Positions 1 through 13,300 of a stretch of 64,000 bases of DNA are shown here, piece by piece. Position 1 is the first letter of the stretch, and every line of letters begins with the position of its first letter. The stretch is from positions 26,894,001-26,958,000 of the forward strand of contig NC_092674.1 in assembly GCF_964355755.1 (NCBI RefSeq), given 5' to 3'. A model generated the notes under the pieces. The model made no database searches. It was not told where the DNA came from and saw nothing but the letters and a program-made list of their open reading frames with translations. The DNA comes from Antedon mediterranea (lineage: Eukaryota > Echinodermata > Crinoidea > Comatulida > Antedonidae). The position numbers were made by a program, and so were the translations under genes.

Positions 1-3000
1 TTGGACCAATAGGTAGTCTTTGTTTTTAACCAATTACTGCACTGATTGCTGCATCGCATCTGGATAATCTCGTATTGCTAACTGTTCAAATCCCGTAAAT
101 TTGCTTTTTATTTTATAACATTATGCATTCATTTTTAACATCAAAGAGAAATTGAACAGATTTACTGTAGCTATTGGTATTAGATTTTTTCAATGGATTT
201 AGTATACTGTTGAATATTTTAGTTAATTTCTCTCTACGAGATTAGTGAGCACAAATAAAAATATGGTTAAATATTTTGCATTTGATGTACCGTGATATAA
301 TTGAATGAGTCCCATTGATTTATGTTAGATTTCAGTTAACAAAGATTAGTAATTAGTAATTTCACACCCCCTAATTTTACCAAATGCTGTACTGTACATG
401 CAGTCAGGCCATTTAGGATATTTCTGTAGGTCAAATGGTAAATTTGTATAATTTGAAAAGAGATGATTCCTAATGATAAATGCTGAAATATTTTATTCTA
501 TTGGTGGACTTTTTAGTGTTGATTCCTCTAGTTTCTGAAAATCAGTTTCATCAATTAAAAAAACATCATTAAATGACAAAAGAACAATGATTAAAACTGT
601 TTTTTGTAAGAAATATTACCTATTTATAGTATACCATGTTTTTTTATTGATACTGTAGGAAATGTAACTACCGTATGAATGACTGATCCTAATAATAAAC
701 TTGATAATAGTTGTTTATTATTGGATTTATTTATTTATAAGTTGGATCCTTGTGATTTATTTCCTAAAACATTTTCTTTAAATTGAGAACAATTAGGAAA
801 TAATAGCCTGTTAATTAATGATTGTCCAGTCAATAGGTACAATAGGAATTTCCTGGATGAGTCATTGGCTATGAGAATAATAGGGTGAATAACTTCCAAC
901 ACCCAACACCTTTCAATTAATCAAACTATTCTTGGTTAATTAGTTAAAAGCTACAGGTGAATATTACTCAAACAAAGAAATGATTTATGCATTTTATATT
1001 AGGTAAAGGTGGACTGACTTAGGTTTTATTGTTTTCATTTTATGTTGTGGTTTCTTGGGCGGTGAATTACTTAAAACATTTTTTTGGGTTATGCCAATAT
1101 TTGCGGCAGACAAATACCTTCATAATTATTAAATTTATGAATATATTTCTGGTAATTTAGTTTGTATGTAAATTTGCAATATTTTTATTGCATTAAATTT
1201 AAAGATTTTGCTATCTTGATGGTTGCTCGTTCTTTGTGCAATAGGAACAAAGATATTTTGCGCAATTTGAAATGCTGGTTTAGCTTAATACAACAAAGCA
1301 TACAGTACACTGCATTGTTATAAACAATCATACAGTTTTTATGTTTGGTTTTTCTTTGAAACATTTATATATTTTAAAACAGAACATTTGACTTTCAAGT
1401 TTCATTATCCTTTTCTGACTATATAGAGAGAAATATATCGAATATGGATCCATCCGCTCAAGAAGTTGGATCAGCATTAAAATATTATTTTAAAAACTTG
1501 CTCTTCTGATTTCACTTACTTAAAATTGTATCACTACATATAACCATTGATATTATATGAACATGTTTTTAGTACTGTACATCAATAATATTCATTATCA
1601 GTTTACCTCCTTGAGTGCCAGCTAATCGGAAGTCATGCAGATAAATGTTGGCCAATACAGGAAATAATCAAATTGTATTGCCTTTACTTGACTTAGCCAA
1701 GCTGGAGGTGTGGCCCCTTCTCATGGGGATATAGTAAGAAAGTTGTGAGGTAGATTCAAGTTGAATGTCTGCATTTTAATGACTTCTTAAGAGTAGATCG
1801 GTATGTTCACGGTTTAATAGCTAGTAAACTTCTCTATCACAAGTCACATGGTATGTTGTATAGCTTGGTTCAAACAAGAGGACATAACGTACACAAGAAA
1901 TGCAGTCATAAGTATTTGAATAATTGGTCAAATAACCACCTTAGTAAATAGCAAGATATTGAGCAGTAATATTAAATTTATTTCTAATTTGTTTGTAGCC
2001 CCTGCCTATATTTACTTTATTTAACATGAATAAAACATTAATGGTTAATATCAAAATCTAGCGGAAGCAAAAAAGGAGTAGTCTATAATTAGCAAGGTAT
2101 CTGGTACAGTAAGGAAGGGGTTGCAGCAGTTTGGAATGTTAGGTTCAAGTTAAGTTTGTCAAGCTCTATAAAATATATACAGTACCTTAAGTAAACTCAT
2201 TGATACCCGAACATAAATATATTGCTGAACAAAGAAAAGATGTTGGTCAAAATAATTGGATGGTTACTATTGCGCAATGTCAGTCTACAGTGACTATCAT
2301 TATAGCAGTCCCCTACTATTAGAATTCCTAAGCAATATGGAGGCCACAGGTAGAACAAGGTCAAATTCCTTCTTCTTCCAGGTGTGAACATTCATCTTTT
2401 TGTTGTTTTTAGGGAGGTAACATTTCTTAAAAATCAAAACAACTGAGTCCCTGCTCGTTAGTTAATTTATACAAACTATATTGAAAAGTTTATTTAAAAA
2501 TGTACTTGAATTTGGTTGATTCTCCAATAAAAAATTGTACACTTCAAACTGCCTTTGAATTAGGCTTCATATTGCGACACAAATCACCGTATTATGAACC
2601 TGTGGTTTAGACGTAGTGAGCTGGCTGAGGTTTTACGCATGCCTGCCCACGCGTCTTATACTATGAATCATGCCGTACACCTTGCTGATTCTTACAAACT
2701 AACGAGAAATATGATTCAAAAGGTGAGACGTGATACCAAAGAGATGAGCGCTCGGTTTGGGGTATTTTTCTGGCATTTGAAGAATCTTACATTTTTTGCA
2801 CCTGTAGTATACAAAACACCTTGTGAATAACCTTAACTTAATGATACAAACTTGCGATTTAATCTGAACTAAGTTTCTTGTCCTTTGTTGAGCCCATTGT
2901 ATGCATCTCATATAACACCTTCCATTTACATACAGAAGAAGGGAATTCAAAATTTTGTTAAAGATAGAAGTAGTAGATACATGTAGGTAGAAAGATGTTT

Positions 3001-4005
3001 TACTGTCTTTAACGTAATAACTCTTAATAGTACTTCATACATTAGAATTCTTGGTCAAAGTGGAAGTTGTTTACTGGTGGGATGCGAGTAATTGAAATAA
3101 TTTCTAACAATTTTAAAGCTATAATAGTAGGCGTATTAAATTGGAAGCCTGGAAACACATGGTACTGCTGCGATAAGTTTGAGGAGCTAGATCCACTGAT
3201 TATCTACTCAAAACTGCTCTCACAAATGCACCAAATTACTCCAGTAGTTTTTACAGTTTTCTATAGTAAAATTCTAAATATACACGTTGATTTAATAGAA
3301 AAAAGCATAAACCATCATATAAGTAGTTTCAGAAACATTTCCATTAATTTTTCTTTCAAATTTAAAAAACAGATTTTTTTAGAAGTACGGTAGTGGTATT
3401 AGTTTGAAGACAGCTTTATGAGAAATTAGGTTACAATGTTCTTGTTACAATTTCCTCTTGTTGATATCCATGTTATTTTGTGTGGCCTTGTTAGATAAAA
3501 AGATTATGTACCGGTAAGCCTACACAATACATGAATAATCACTGATTCTATTTTAATTCAAATTAAGTCAATGTTTCTTTGTGAATACAAAAGTTATTTG
3601 GACGAGCGATCAGAGTCCATTGTGTAAATGATCAAATGCTTTGTGCAATTTGTAAATGTTTGTAAAAAACAATAAGAACACAAAGAAACATACTGTACTA
3701 AACTGGTTGTTACTAGTATTTGAAAATAAACACAAATTACAGTACTTTTTGTAATGTGTAGCTGTCTCATGAGTATTTTATTATTTATAAATGAAATTTA
3801 ATTAATTTAATTTATGAAATGTTTGTTATTGTCATTTTCATTCGGTACTTGCATAAAAACAGAATGATAAAACATACAAGGATGACCCATAAACTTTTTT
3901 CCAATGCCTGTGTCCTCAGAAACAAAAAATATTTATATAATACAAAAACATTGACAAATGTAATAGCCAAAGTAAATAATTTTATGAACATTATTATTTT
4001 TACAG
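1..4005 (+). other. 3' part of an intron of the Fat-like gene (upstream exon outside window)
   Basis: AT-rich sequence ending in the acceptor ...TTTTTACAG before the first exon. No coding exon with cadherin character, no RNA gene and no clear transposon end was found. The only compositional change is a GC-richer patch at 2594-2830, listed separately. Confidence 0.75.
2594..2830 (+). other. GC-richer patch with a short open frame, unassigned
   Basis: A 78-codon open frame in markedly GC-richer DNA than its AT-rich surroundings. It has an internal donor-like AAG|GTGAGA at 2719-2727. The translated sequence matches no family I recognise, and no partner exon is visible nearby. It may be chance, a decayed transposon fragment or a conserved non-coding element; I do not claim a gene. 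Confidence 0.15.
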
Positions 4006-4338
4006 GTGTCATACGTACTGCAAGTCCACTCGATCGTGAATCTACGCCACACTATTGGTTAACAATCTACGCACAAGATAAAGGAGCTGTGCCACTCCAT
4101 TCAACGATAGAAGCGTACATTGAAATTTTAGATGTTAACGATAACAGTCCGCAGCCCCTTCTACCAGTGTACTATGCCGAAGTAGCTGAAAAAAGTCCCG
4201 TAGGTCGTTCAGTCATCAAAGTGACCGCTGAAGATTTGGATTCATCTTCCAATCAGCAATTGGAGTTCTCCATAATAGATATCTTGAACGCAAACAATGA
4301 TAAAGTTAATGGTGTATTCACCATTGATCCAACAACAG
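4006..4338 (+). CDS. FAT1/2/3-like: Fat-like exon 1 of window: end of cadherin repeat w1, start of w2
   Basis: It enters in phase 1, completing a Gly split across the intron. It encodes the second half of w1 (LDRE, then the calcium linker motif DVNDNSP) and the first half of w2 (AEVAEKSPVG, AEDLDSS, FTIDPTTG). It leaves in phase 1 within the TG of the FxIDxxTG motif. The exon is isolated: the next lies 17.4 kb downstream, yet FTIDPTTG joins LITTLDGNLDRE exactly as expected for one cadherin repeat, so no exon is missing between them. Confidence 0.92.
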
Positions 4339-7300
4339 GTAATACTTTGTTGCTTTTTTTTAGCTAAAAATCGAAAAATTTATTTGTACAGTATAATTTC
4401 CTTTCCTAGACTATGGGAGCAAATACCAAATGACATAAAAGATTAAAAAACAATTTCAATATTTAAGGCTGCAAAACAAAACACTATATTTCATGTTATG
4501 TATAGTTTATTTGTATTTTTCTTGTACCGGTATATATGGTTTTATCTTAACTGTTTGTATTGTATGGAGTGAGTGCAGAATCTGTTTGGGCTTTAGCCTA
4601 TTCTCATTCCAGGTTATTTTTACATTGATGACCGAGTAAATATTATTATTATTATTAAGTGTGTGACGTTATAACTATCATTTTTCTAAACAATTAATGT
4701 TAATTTGTTATATTTTTGATATTACATGGATTTGTTTTGATAATATTTCAAATAAAAAATATAATCAAGTACAAGATTGATTACATACAAAATAACAAAT
4801 CGGTACAAATTTGATAATTTTTCTAAATCCAAGTGGCTGTTATTATTCTTTTCATGAGGAAAAGATTAACATGATTTGAAAATGGATTGGTTGAAATTTT
4901 TATTACCGGTATACATGACGTAAGGTGTTGTTTTAATATGGTATATCTATGTCCACATCACTTCTTTTAATTAAGCCTATATTCAGCTGCGGTCTTCACT
5001 TAAATATTTCCATTAAAAAATATTTCCAGACTCTCCCTACAATTAAGAATATTTCCCAATTTATTACAAATTTTTCAGCTGTAACAATCTTATTTAGATC
5101 TTAAATCGGGGCTGGATTATTTCCGGTTTATTTAGCTTTTTCAGCCACGCTCCTTATTTTGTAAATATTCTTGCTTTTGCATTCATCAAGGCCAAGGTAA
5201 AATGCTTTGTTTATAAGCCTTCAAAGTCTGAGAAACAAACAACACGACTGCCACCCAATTTCTTTATTTTTAGTTAGTTGAACATAATTATGAACACACT
5301 CACAGCTGTGTTGCCCAGGAGCAGTTTTAAGAATAAACTTAAAGGTGCTATAAATGGGTGCAGGCATGGGAATGTAACCAGCCCTGTAGGCCTCTTACTC
5401 ATTAGGCTTTCTCAACAACCTGGTAGCTATTTCGGGTCACCTTGGTCTAACCTTCACAGCCATTCTAAAAAGGTCTGCCACCTAAATGAAATCGGCAAAC
5501 ATTTTGCTACATACACTACTGTACATTTACTGCAGTATTCGGAACATTTTACTGCAGCGATACTACAGTTATTGGTCTAAAAATTATTACTGTTGTTAGA
5601 GCAATTTATTGTTTATTGGATGGTCAATTTCACATTGATTCATTAAATCATTATGAATTTTTTGTATTTAATATTATTATAATAACAGTTTTCATTAAAT
5701 GCAAATTCAATTTTTTAGTTTGATTAATTTTCCAAATATATTGTATTTGATTAAAAAGTGGAAGAGATTGATTTAAAGCAATTGAATTTTTTTAGTTGGT
5801 TAAATTCTGAATTCTCTAAATTGACTTTGAGTTTGAAATAGTGATTTATAAATGAATACCATTGAAACTGAGTAAAATATACTAAAAATAAAAAATAAAT
5901 AAAACATGTCAACCTTTAAAATGATATATGGTATAATAGCAATATTTCAACCTTTCAATACACTAAAAATTAAAATGGTTTAAACCTTCTGTAAAGTATA
6001 ATGTGGTTTGTATGAGAAAATGCCTGTATGGCTCCAGAATATAATATTGATTTAATATATGACAGGTCTTGTTAAGGAGTGGTGCCAACATGCTGTTATA
6101 ACCAGTCATTAGCTAGCCTTGCTTGTCAGGATACCACTATGCTATTCCATTTACCTACATAAACCTATAATGTCTTGAGTCAAAATTACGTAGTTATTAT
6201 CCACCTAGACATAAGGGTGTATTTACTTTATTAGTTACGTATTGAAGCCAGTAGTCAAGCCAATTGGACACGTTTATTTATGCGCTAGGCCAGCTGAGGT
6301 GGTGCCAGTGCCGTGTACTTGGCCTTGATAGTGCTTTGCTGCCCCTGTGAGACCAGAGAGAAATAATAGTATTTATAATCATGATACCCAAGTAAATATT
6401 TTCCATCAAATGGAGCTGGTTTTAAAAACTTCCGTTCTAATGTGTAAAGATATACATCATATATTTTTTTTAGTAGTAGTAGTATTTCAGTTGTCCGTGA
6501 CCTATTAAATATTTGCCATCCAGGGACTGTCTCTTTTATTTGTGAACACCACATTGACAGTCGTTGCCATTATCAATAAAAATCAATATATGTTATCCTT
6601 GTTTCTAAATAGTACAGTATATTAACCTTCCCCTATGGTTGAGTCACTGAAATATATTTTTAGATTTTTATTCTTTAGAATAACCCTATACAATAAGTGT
6701 TTGGATCATGGGCTTATATTTGAAGACTATTATGTAAGGGGTTGGGCTAAACCTTTTTGTATTTTGTTTGAAGTTATAATTTTTTTGGGTACAGTAAGCT
6801 TGTACAGTGGATACCAGAGTTGACAAGGATGGCAGTTTTAGATACCGCGATATTCTCTTATTCATAAAATAATGAAAGAAAAATTATTGATTAAGTAAAA
6901 AAAAATACTGTTCAATTGCCATTCATTATTTTTAAAAATTTGCAAAAAAAAAAAATGGCTTATTTAATTGCATTTTCCCTTAATTCTTTTCTACTTGTTT
7001 TAAGGCCTTAAAAGGTTGAAAAAAAAGGACAAGAAGAATCTATATTTACTCTAATGATCAATTTATAATGTTTGACTTTTACATGTAAGTAGATGACACT
7101 TTTGATTGAAATGCTTGCAGCCTCTTGCGGCACATCTCTATGCATGCAGAATATTCAATTAATCTCGGAAAAGCGCAAATTCCCATGCATACATCAATAC
7201 ATTGCCACCATCCGCAAGGTAAATAGAGAGAACTCTACAGTCGATACGTTGTTGTTTACTTAGAGAACTCTAGCTAGTAATAGAATTGATAGAGTAAACA

Positions 7301-10300
7301 GAATTTGGATTGATTGTGGCAAGTTTAATGTTTTCATCACTTTGTCTGATTGATGTAGGTAAACGTAGCCGAGACAGAAGTCAACGCTTCGCGTGCGTTG
7401 TCTACTCGAATATTTAAATTATGTGAGATTGAGTGTTTAAATAATAATTACGTAATATTATACGAACCATTTGAGTGTTGAAATAAATCTTCAATTTAAT
7501 ACTAAATATATTATATTACCAAGATATTATTCTTTTATGGTTTTAAAGTCAACACTCAAAGTTTAATTAATTATTCACTCATATAATTAGCATATGTGAG
7601 ATTGATCTTCAAAATGAAATTGCAGCGGCGGCGGTGGCATAATTCAGTACTATTTTTTAAGAGTTTTAATAATTGTGCACGCATAATTAACTTATTATGT
7701 TAGGTTGATCATAATAAAATTAAGAAAAAGATAAAAAGTCAAAATAAAATCACAGTGGCGGCGTACATAATCTCTGCACACGACAATGTATTTGTAATGT
7801 AGAATTAACCTTGGGTTCTCGGTGTTATTATTTTATGATATGATTTGATCATTTAAAATCAAAACTGCAATCTACTTTACCTAATAAGAATGTTTAATAG
7901 AGCGTAAATTTGTGCAATTATTCATTTGCTGCCTGGTAATGATGGAACCCATTGTGGTTAATTACAGAAGACTATAATCAAGAATGTAATTTATGTCTTT
8001 TTCAACACAATTGGGAGTCTGGTCTGTAACAGTGGAGTTAAGACTAGTATAAAGCTTAATTCACACTGAAAATCAAGATTGACTTTAAAATAAGCCTTGC
8101 TTCACACTATAAATAAACACGAGTTTACATTCCAAATTTATGTCTTTTTAGACACAATTGGGAGTCTGGTCTGTAACAGTGGAGTTAAGACTAGTATAAA
8201 GCTTAATTCACACTGAAAATCAAGATTGACTTTAAAATAAGCCTTGCTTCACACTATAAATAAACATCAGTTTACATTCCAAATTTATGTCTTTTTAGAC
8301 CAATTGGGAGTTGGGACTGTAAAAGTGGGGTTACACAAAGCTTAATTCACCCTGCAAAGTTTGATTCTTCACAATGAAAAATAAGCCTTTGTTCACACTG
8401 TGAAAAAACATTAGTTTACATTGCAAATTCGAATTCATTGTGTTTTTACCTAGGTTCATACTGCATGCAAACAAGTTAAATTCACATTAAAAAAAAGCTT
8501 TGGTACAGTACATACTGAAAACTAAACGCTAGGATCTCACTACAGTATAAATAAAGCCATATGTATAATACCTTGAGAAAATTATGTAGCTTTAACATTT
8601 TTCCTGAAGCTCCTGATTTAATATGCTGTGCCTTATGAAATATGAATGACTTAAATTTCGTCTATATAAAAACACTGACAATTTCTGAAAGAATATTCCG
8701 GAAACAATTACAAATTCTACAACTGATATAAAATTGAAATCATTAGTATAACATGTCAAGAAATATTGATTGTTCTCAGGTTTTACAGTCAGAAGTGCCA
8801 AATAAAACTATGGCAATTTATTTGCCCTTCTTTTGAAATGAAGAATATGCGATATGTATCGCAGCGCGATAATAACAGGCATCTTATTGGTTTAGTGAGT
8901 ACTTTTAGCAGTCGCACACTGAGCACTGTAAAATGTCAACAAATTTGTTTCTAAATCTCATCCAATCTATTTTATTTAAATTTTCATAAGCCCGCAATAA
9001 ATTAAATATCGGGAGGATAAACCAAATACAAATTTTCTCTTTGCAATACTACTGTAGTTGGTAGGTCTTAATAAAGTTTGTAGAAAACATTTTCTTTGCA
9101 AGGACAGTTGACAGTTTTTTTTTTCATATTTCAACATACCGTATTGTTTACAGCGCAACTAATACCTCTCAGTCTTATAAAAGCATTGATGTAATAAGCA
9201 TAATAATTGTAACAAAAAAATACCATTAAAATCAATATTTTTGCTTTATATGAAAAAAACATTTAAATATTTTTATCATATATGTTTATTTCAATTCATA
9301 AAGTAGTATGACTATAGTTCAAAATAAGTAATTTAAATTTCACAATTCCATCTTTAATGAGTCTACAGATTGAGGTTTGCTTGTATAATGAATTCAGTAT
9401 TGGATTAAAAACTAAAGGAATGTTGTATTTGCTGTTGTATTCAAATCTTGTATGCAGTCAATGGGTTTCTCCACCTCCTTGTCTCTTATTCTCCGCCTAA
9501 ATACAATTCAATTTTTCGCTTCAATGGGCCGCTCAAAGTGGAATTTATTTATTAAGAATTGCAAATTGTCTGATTACTATATGCCTGAGTTAATGTTTTC
9601 TCTTTTATTCTATAAGCATTTCCTTTTCACCCAGGCTCTTTTTTGCAAAGTTCCTGTACTTTGTTCCACATTTGTTATTTTAAACTATTTTATTTTTAAG
9701 CTTGACATAATTGTCACACTAGCTAACGATATCACCTAACAAATTAAATCCTCATGACTACATCAAAGTCAAATCTAATTATCTATTTTTATTGACAATT
9801 TATAAGCATGAAATTAAATGTATATTTTGCAAACCTTTTAATTACATAGCCGGAAGGCATAGTATTGTCTAGGTATTAACGTAAAAAGGCAAATAAGAAA
9901 AAGGACAATTTCTGAATGAAATATTTTAGATTCTGCCACAGTCACAGTAGCAAATAGTATTAATTAAGCCCCAGGTGGTGTAATGCTAACGTTTCTATAA
10001 TACCAAACAGCAGGCCAGATTTGCCTTTGAAATTAATTAAAGATCGTTTATTTTATTTGGCCATACACACAAATCTGAAACTTTTGATCCAGAATCATGA
10101 GTTACAACTGACACTAGTAATTGTGTGAACGGTTAGCTCTCTTATATTATACCTGTGTTGTTAACTCCAATAAAAACTCTAATGTACCTCTGATATAGGT
10201 CTACCTTTGATCTAGGCCCACCTCTGGAATCTGATATAGCCCTATCTCTGAGAATAGGCCTCTAATCTGTGTAATATCATTCTGACGTAACGTTTTAACA

Positions 10301-13300
10301 ACGCACATTTCAACACAGAACACTACAAGATTGATTGTGTTTAATAGATTTTTAAAACGAAGTTTAACCTTTGTATTTTCTTGCAATACTAATTACTTTC
10401 TTTGAATTTCACATGACAATATTTTTATTCAAAAGAAAAAATTGGTTTTATGCGTGTTCAGAATTTGTTTCGTAGCACAGTAGTATTAGTAATTGATATT
10501 TAGTTGTGATAGCATTGAAACAGCCTAGAATACAGATTAACATTACACAATAGACTTAGTCTACAATAAAACCGTTGTTGAATATAAAGACAACTAGCAA
10601 CCTTATGTAAAGCTGTTGTCATAGAATTTATCACCTTTTCAATGATTGTTTGTTGCTGGAAAAGTTTCCCATAATTCAAACTGAAAAGAAATGATAATAA
10701 TAATATGCTACATTGATTACAAGTGATAATATACAGTAGGGTAACCTATTCATATCACAAAAAATAACAATTGTTATAATGTACTGTATTAATAACAACC
10801 TTAATCCACAAGATATTTGCATATAAATAACAACTCTGAAAATAAATATACTGTTGATTCGATGTTCGGCCTGTATTTGATAATTGTGTGAATATCTGCA
10901 TTTTCATGGGAAAGTTAATTGTTGTAAATTCATTAGGGAGTTTTCCATAGAGTAGTGTTATTTTCCGTTGATTATTTTGAACGTTAAGTTATACTCGACA
11001 AAAAATGTTCACCTATTTTGAGCTAATACAAAATAGTGCCTGTGTATGATGAGTTGAATTGTGAAGAATATTTCTAAAAGCATTGATATCCACTCTTCTA
11101 CTCATTTGCATAATATAAAAGGTGTGGTGTTTTTCCATACAGATTATTTGCACCAGGTTCGTACCTATGTATGACCCACCACAAACATTTGTATACATAT
11201 AATGCAAATTAAATCTTTTTGGTACCTACTGTAACATAGAGAATTCTTCGTGGTACCTTCATCTTTACCTCCCCTCACCCTACCACTTCTTCTTCTCCTT
11301 CTCCCTCCTCTTGCTCTTTTCTCTTTCCCCTTCCCTCTTCTCTTCCTCTTATCTCTATTCCCTTTTCTCTCCCCATTCCCCTTCTCCCTCCTTTATTTCC
11401 CTCTCACTTTTCGCTTTCATTCAATTCAACAAACTTTCTTTTGTGTAGAACAGTATATCCCTTAAATATATTATTAATATCATGGCCTAACTCTTCATAT
11501 GATTGTAACCTTCGCTCGATCCTTTCATTAATAAATTATCATCCTACCTCATCCTCCTACCTCTCAATTAAATACTAAATATTAATCCCGATTAGTAGTG
11601 TTGATTAGTTTTCTCTTTCTGCCTTTAATTATTCCAAACCTGATAACTAGTTGGAAATTAGAAACGTTCATTAGTTTTTAATTAAAATATGGCTTAGTAT
11701 GCTCATTGATATTATGCTGGAGTAGATGAAACAAATCCACAAAAATTGAAAGATTGTTTTCAAAAATAAAGTATGTATATAATTGTAACCACTATAAATA
11801 TTTTATATTTTAATTATATAATTGTTATTATTAATGTTTGAAATAACTATAAAACTATATTGCACTGATGAAGGACTAGTGCTGCCTGAAAGCTCCGCGA
11901 CATTTTCTGGCTCTTTTACTTTTTGCTATTTTATTGTGCATCTCCATTGAGATCCAGCCACTTATCATTGCCAGTTTTTCAGTATTTCCTTTGGATTTAT
12001 AAACTATATTGTTATATATTAATATTAATAAAAATCTTTAATGTTAGGATATAAATATTTTTAATATATAGTAAATAATAGTATTTTTTGTAAAATGAAC
12101 AATTATTGAACAAGAAATACTAAAAAAATACATTCTAGAAACATGTCTACTTCAGTAATTATAATAATTTTATCCACCTTGTACACGGTGTAGTCACGGA
12201 CTGATTGATTTTGGATTTTTAAAATATCTAAGTTTAGAATACAGTTAGTTGATTTATTAACTTGTTTGTCTTGTTTCATATCTATTATTAAACTTAAAGT
12301 ATCATTTTGATTATTCAACGTTTATTTATTTATACATCTCACCCACTTCTTTGTAATTTTCATTTCTTTTGTGTATCTACTTCATTCATAAATTGATATA
12401 TCATCACAATACACACAACTGTGAGTTCACTACAATAATCCTGTTGTAGATATTTCTGTTGGTGACCCCTTTTGACCTTTATCTTCTCATTGCGTATTAA
12501 TGGCCACAAAAATTAGCAATATCGTAGCCGCCACTGCTCATTTTCAATAGTAAAACGTCTATTTTCATTTGTAGTCTAGCTACCATATTTTCATTTGTTA
12601 CTAAAATAAATAAATGCGTCTCTTTTTAAATAAGATGCCTCGCAATAAAATACTCAACATACAGTAGTCACAATGTAAAGTTACAATATACAGTATTATA
12701 TTGAAATGTGATCACCCATGCATAAAATAGTTTAAATTTGTATATTGTATGTAGCGACAAAACTATAAAAATACTTTAAATTTATTTATTCGTATGTAGG
12801 TATTTAATATACCTAAAGTTCTGACTAATTATTGAAACAGTGCTCATATTCGGAACATGATCTTATAATCTCATCGAGCATAGCTCATCGGCGAAAAAAC
12901 TAGGTTGAACAAAAAGTGTGATGTACCCAAATATGGTAGTGATATGCCAAAATATGATAGTGATATCATCATGTCCATATATGGGCACATAAAGTTTAAT
13001 AGTGTAGTCAGAGATTTATATTTTGTATTTGCATTGTTTAAAACAGATTTAAAATTTATTTAAAATGTTGAAAGATCAAGTGTGACATTCTACCTGTGTA
13101 ATTAAAACCCTCACTGCAAGAGTATAATCGTCATGAGTGATACTTGGTGACATTGATGGACACTGATGACACTTAATGACATTAATAGTGTTTAAATTTG
13201 ATGTCCCCAAATGAAGGTGAATACTCCCAAATTAAAAATATTTAACGAGGTTTTTCAAAATATTGAATGATTTTTAGTATTTATTATCACAAGTGGGCCT

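Noticed and set aside
5278-5580. 100-codon open frame as a gene
   Set aside because: No recognisable domain, no supporting splice or promoter context, and it lies inside a long AT-rich intron.
11250-11465. Proline/leucine/serine-rich small protein
   Set aside because: Created by a homopyrimidine tract; no start context, splice sites or family resemblance.
11858-11900. Hammerhead ribozyme
   Set aside because: CTGATGA and GAAA are present with a 3-bp stem between, but no stem III partner or cleavage triplet could be placed, so only a motif is recorded.
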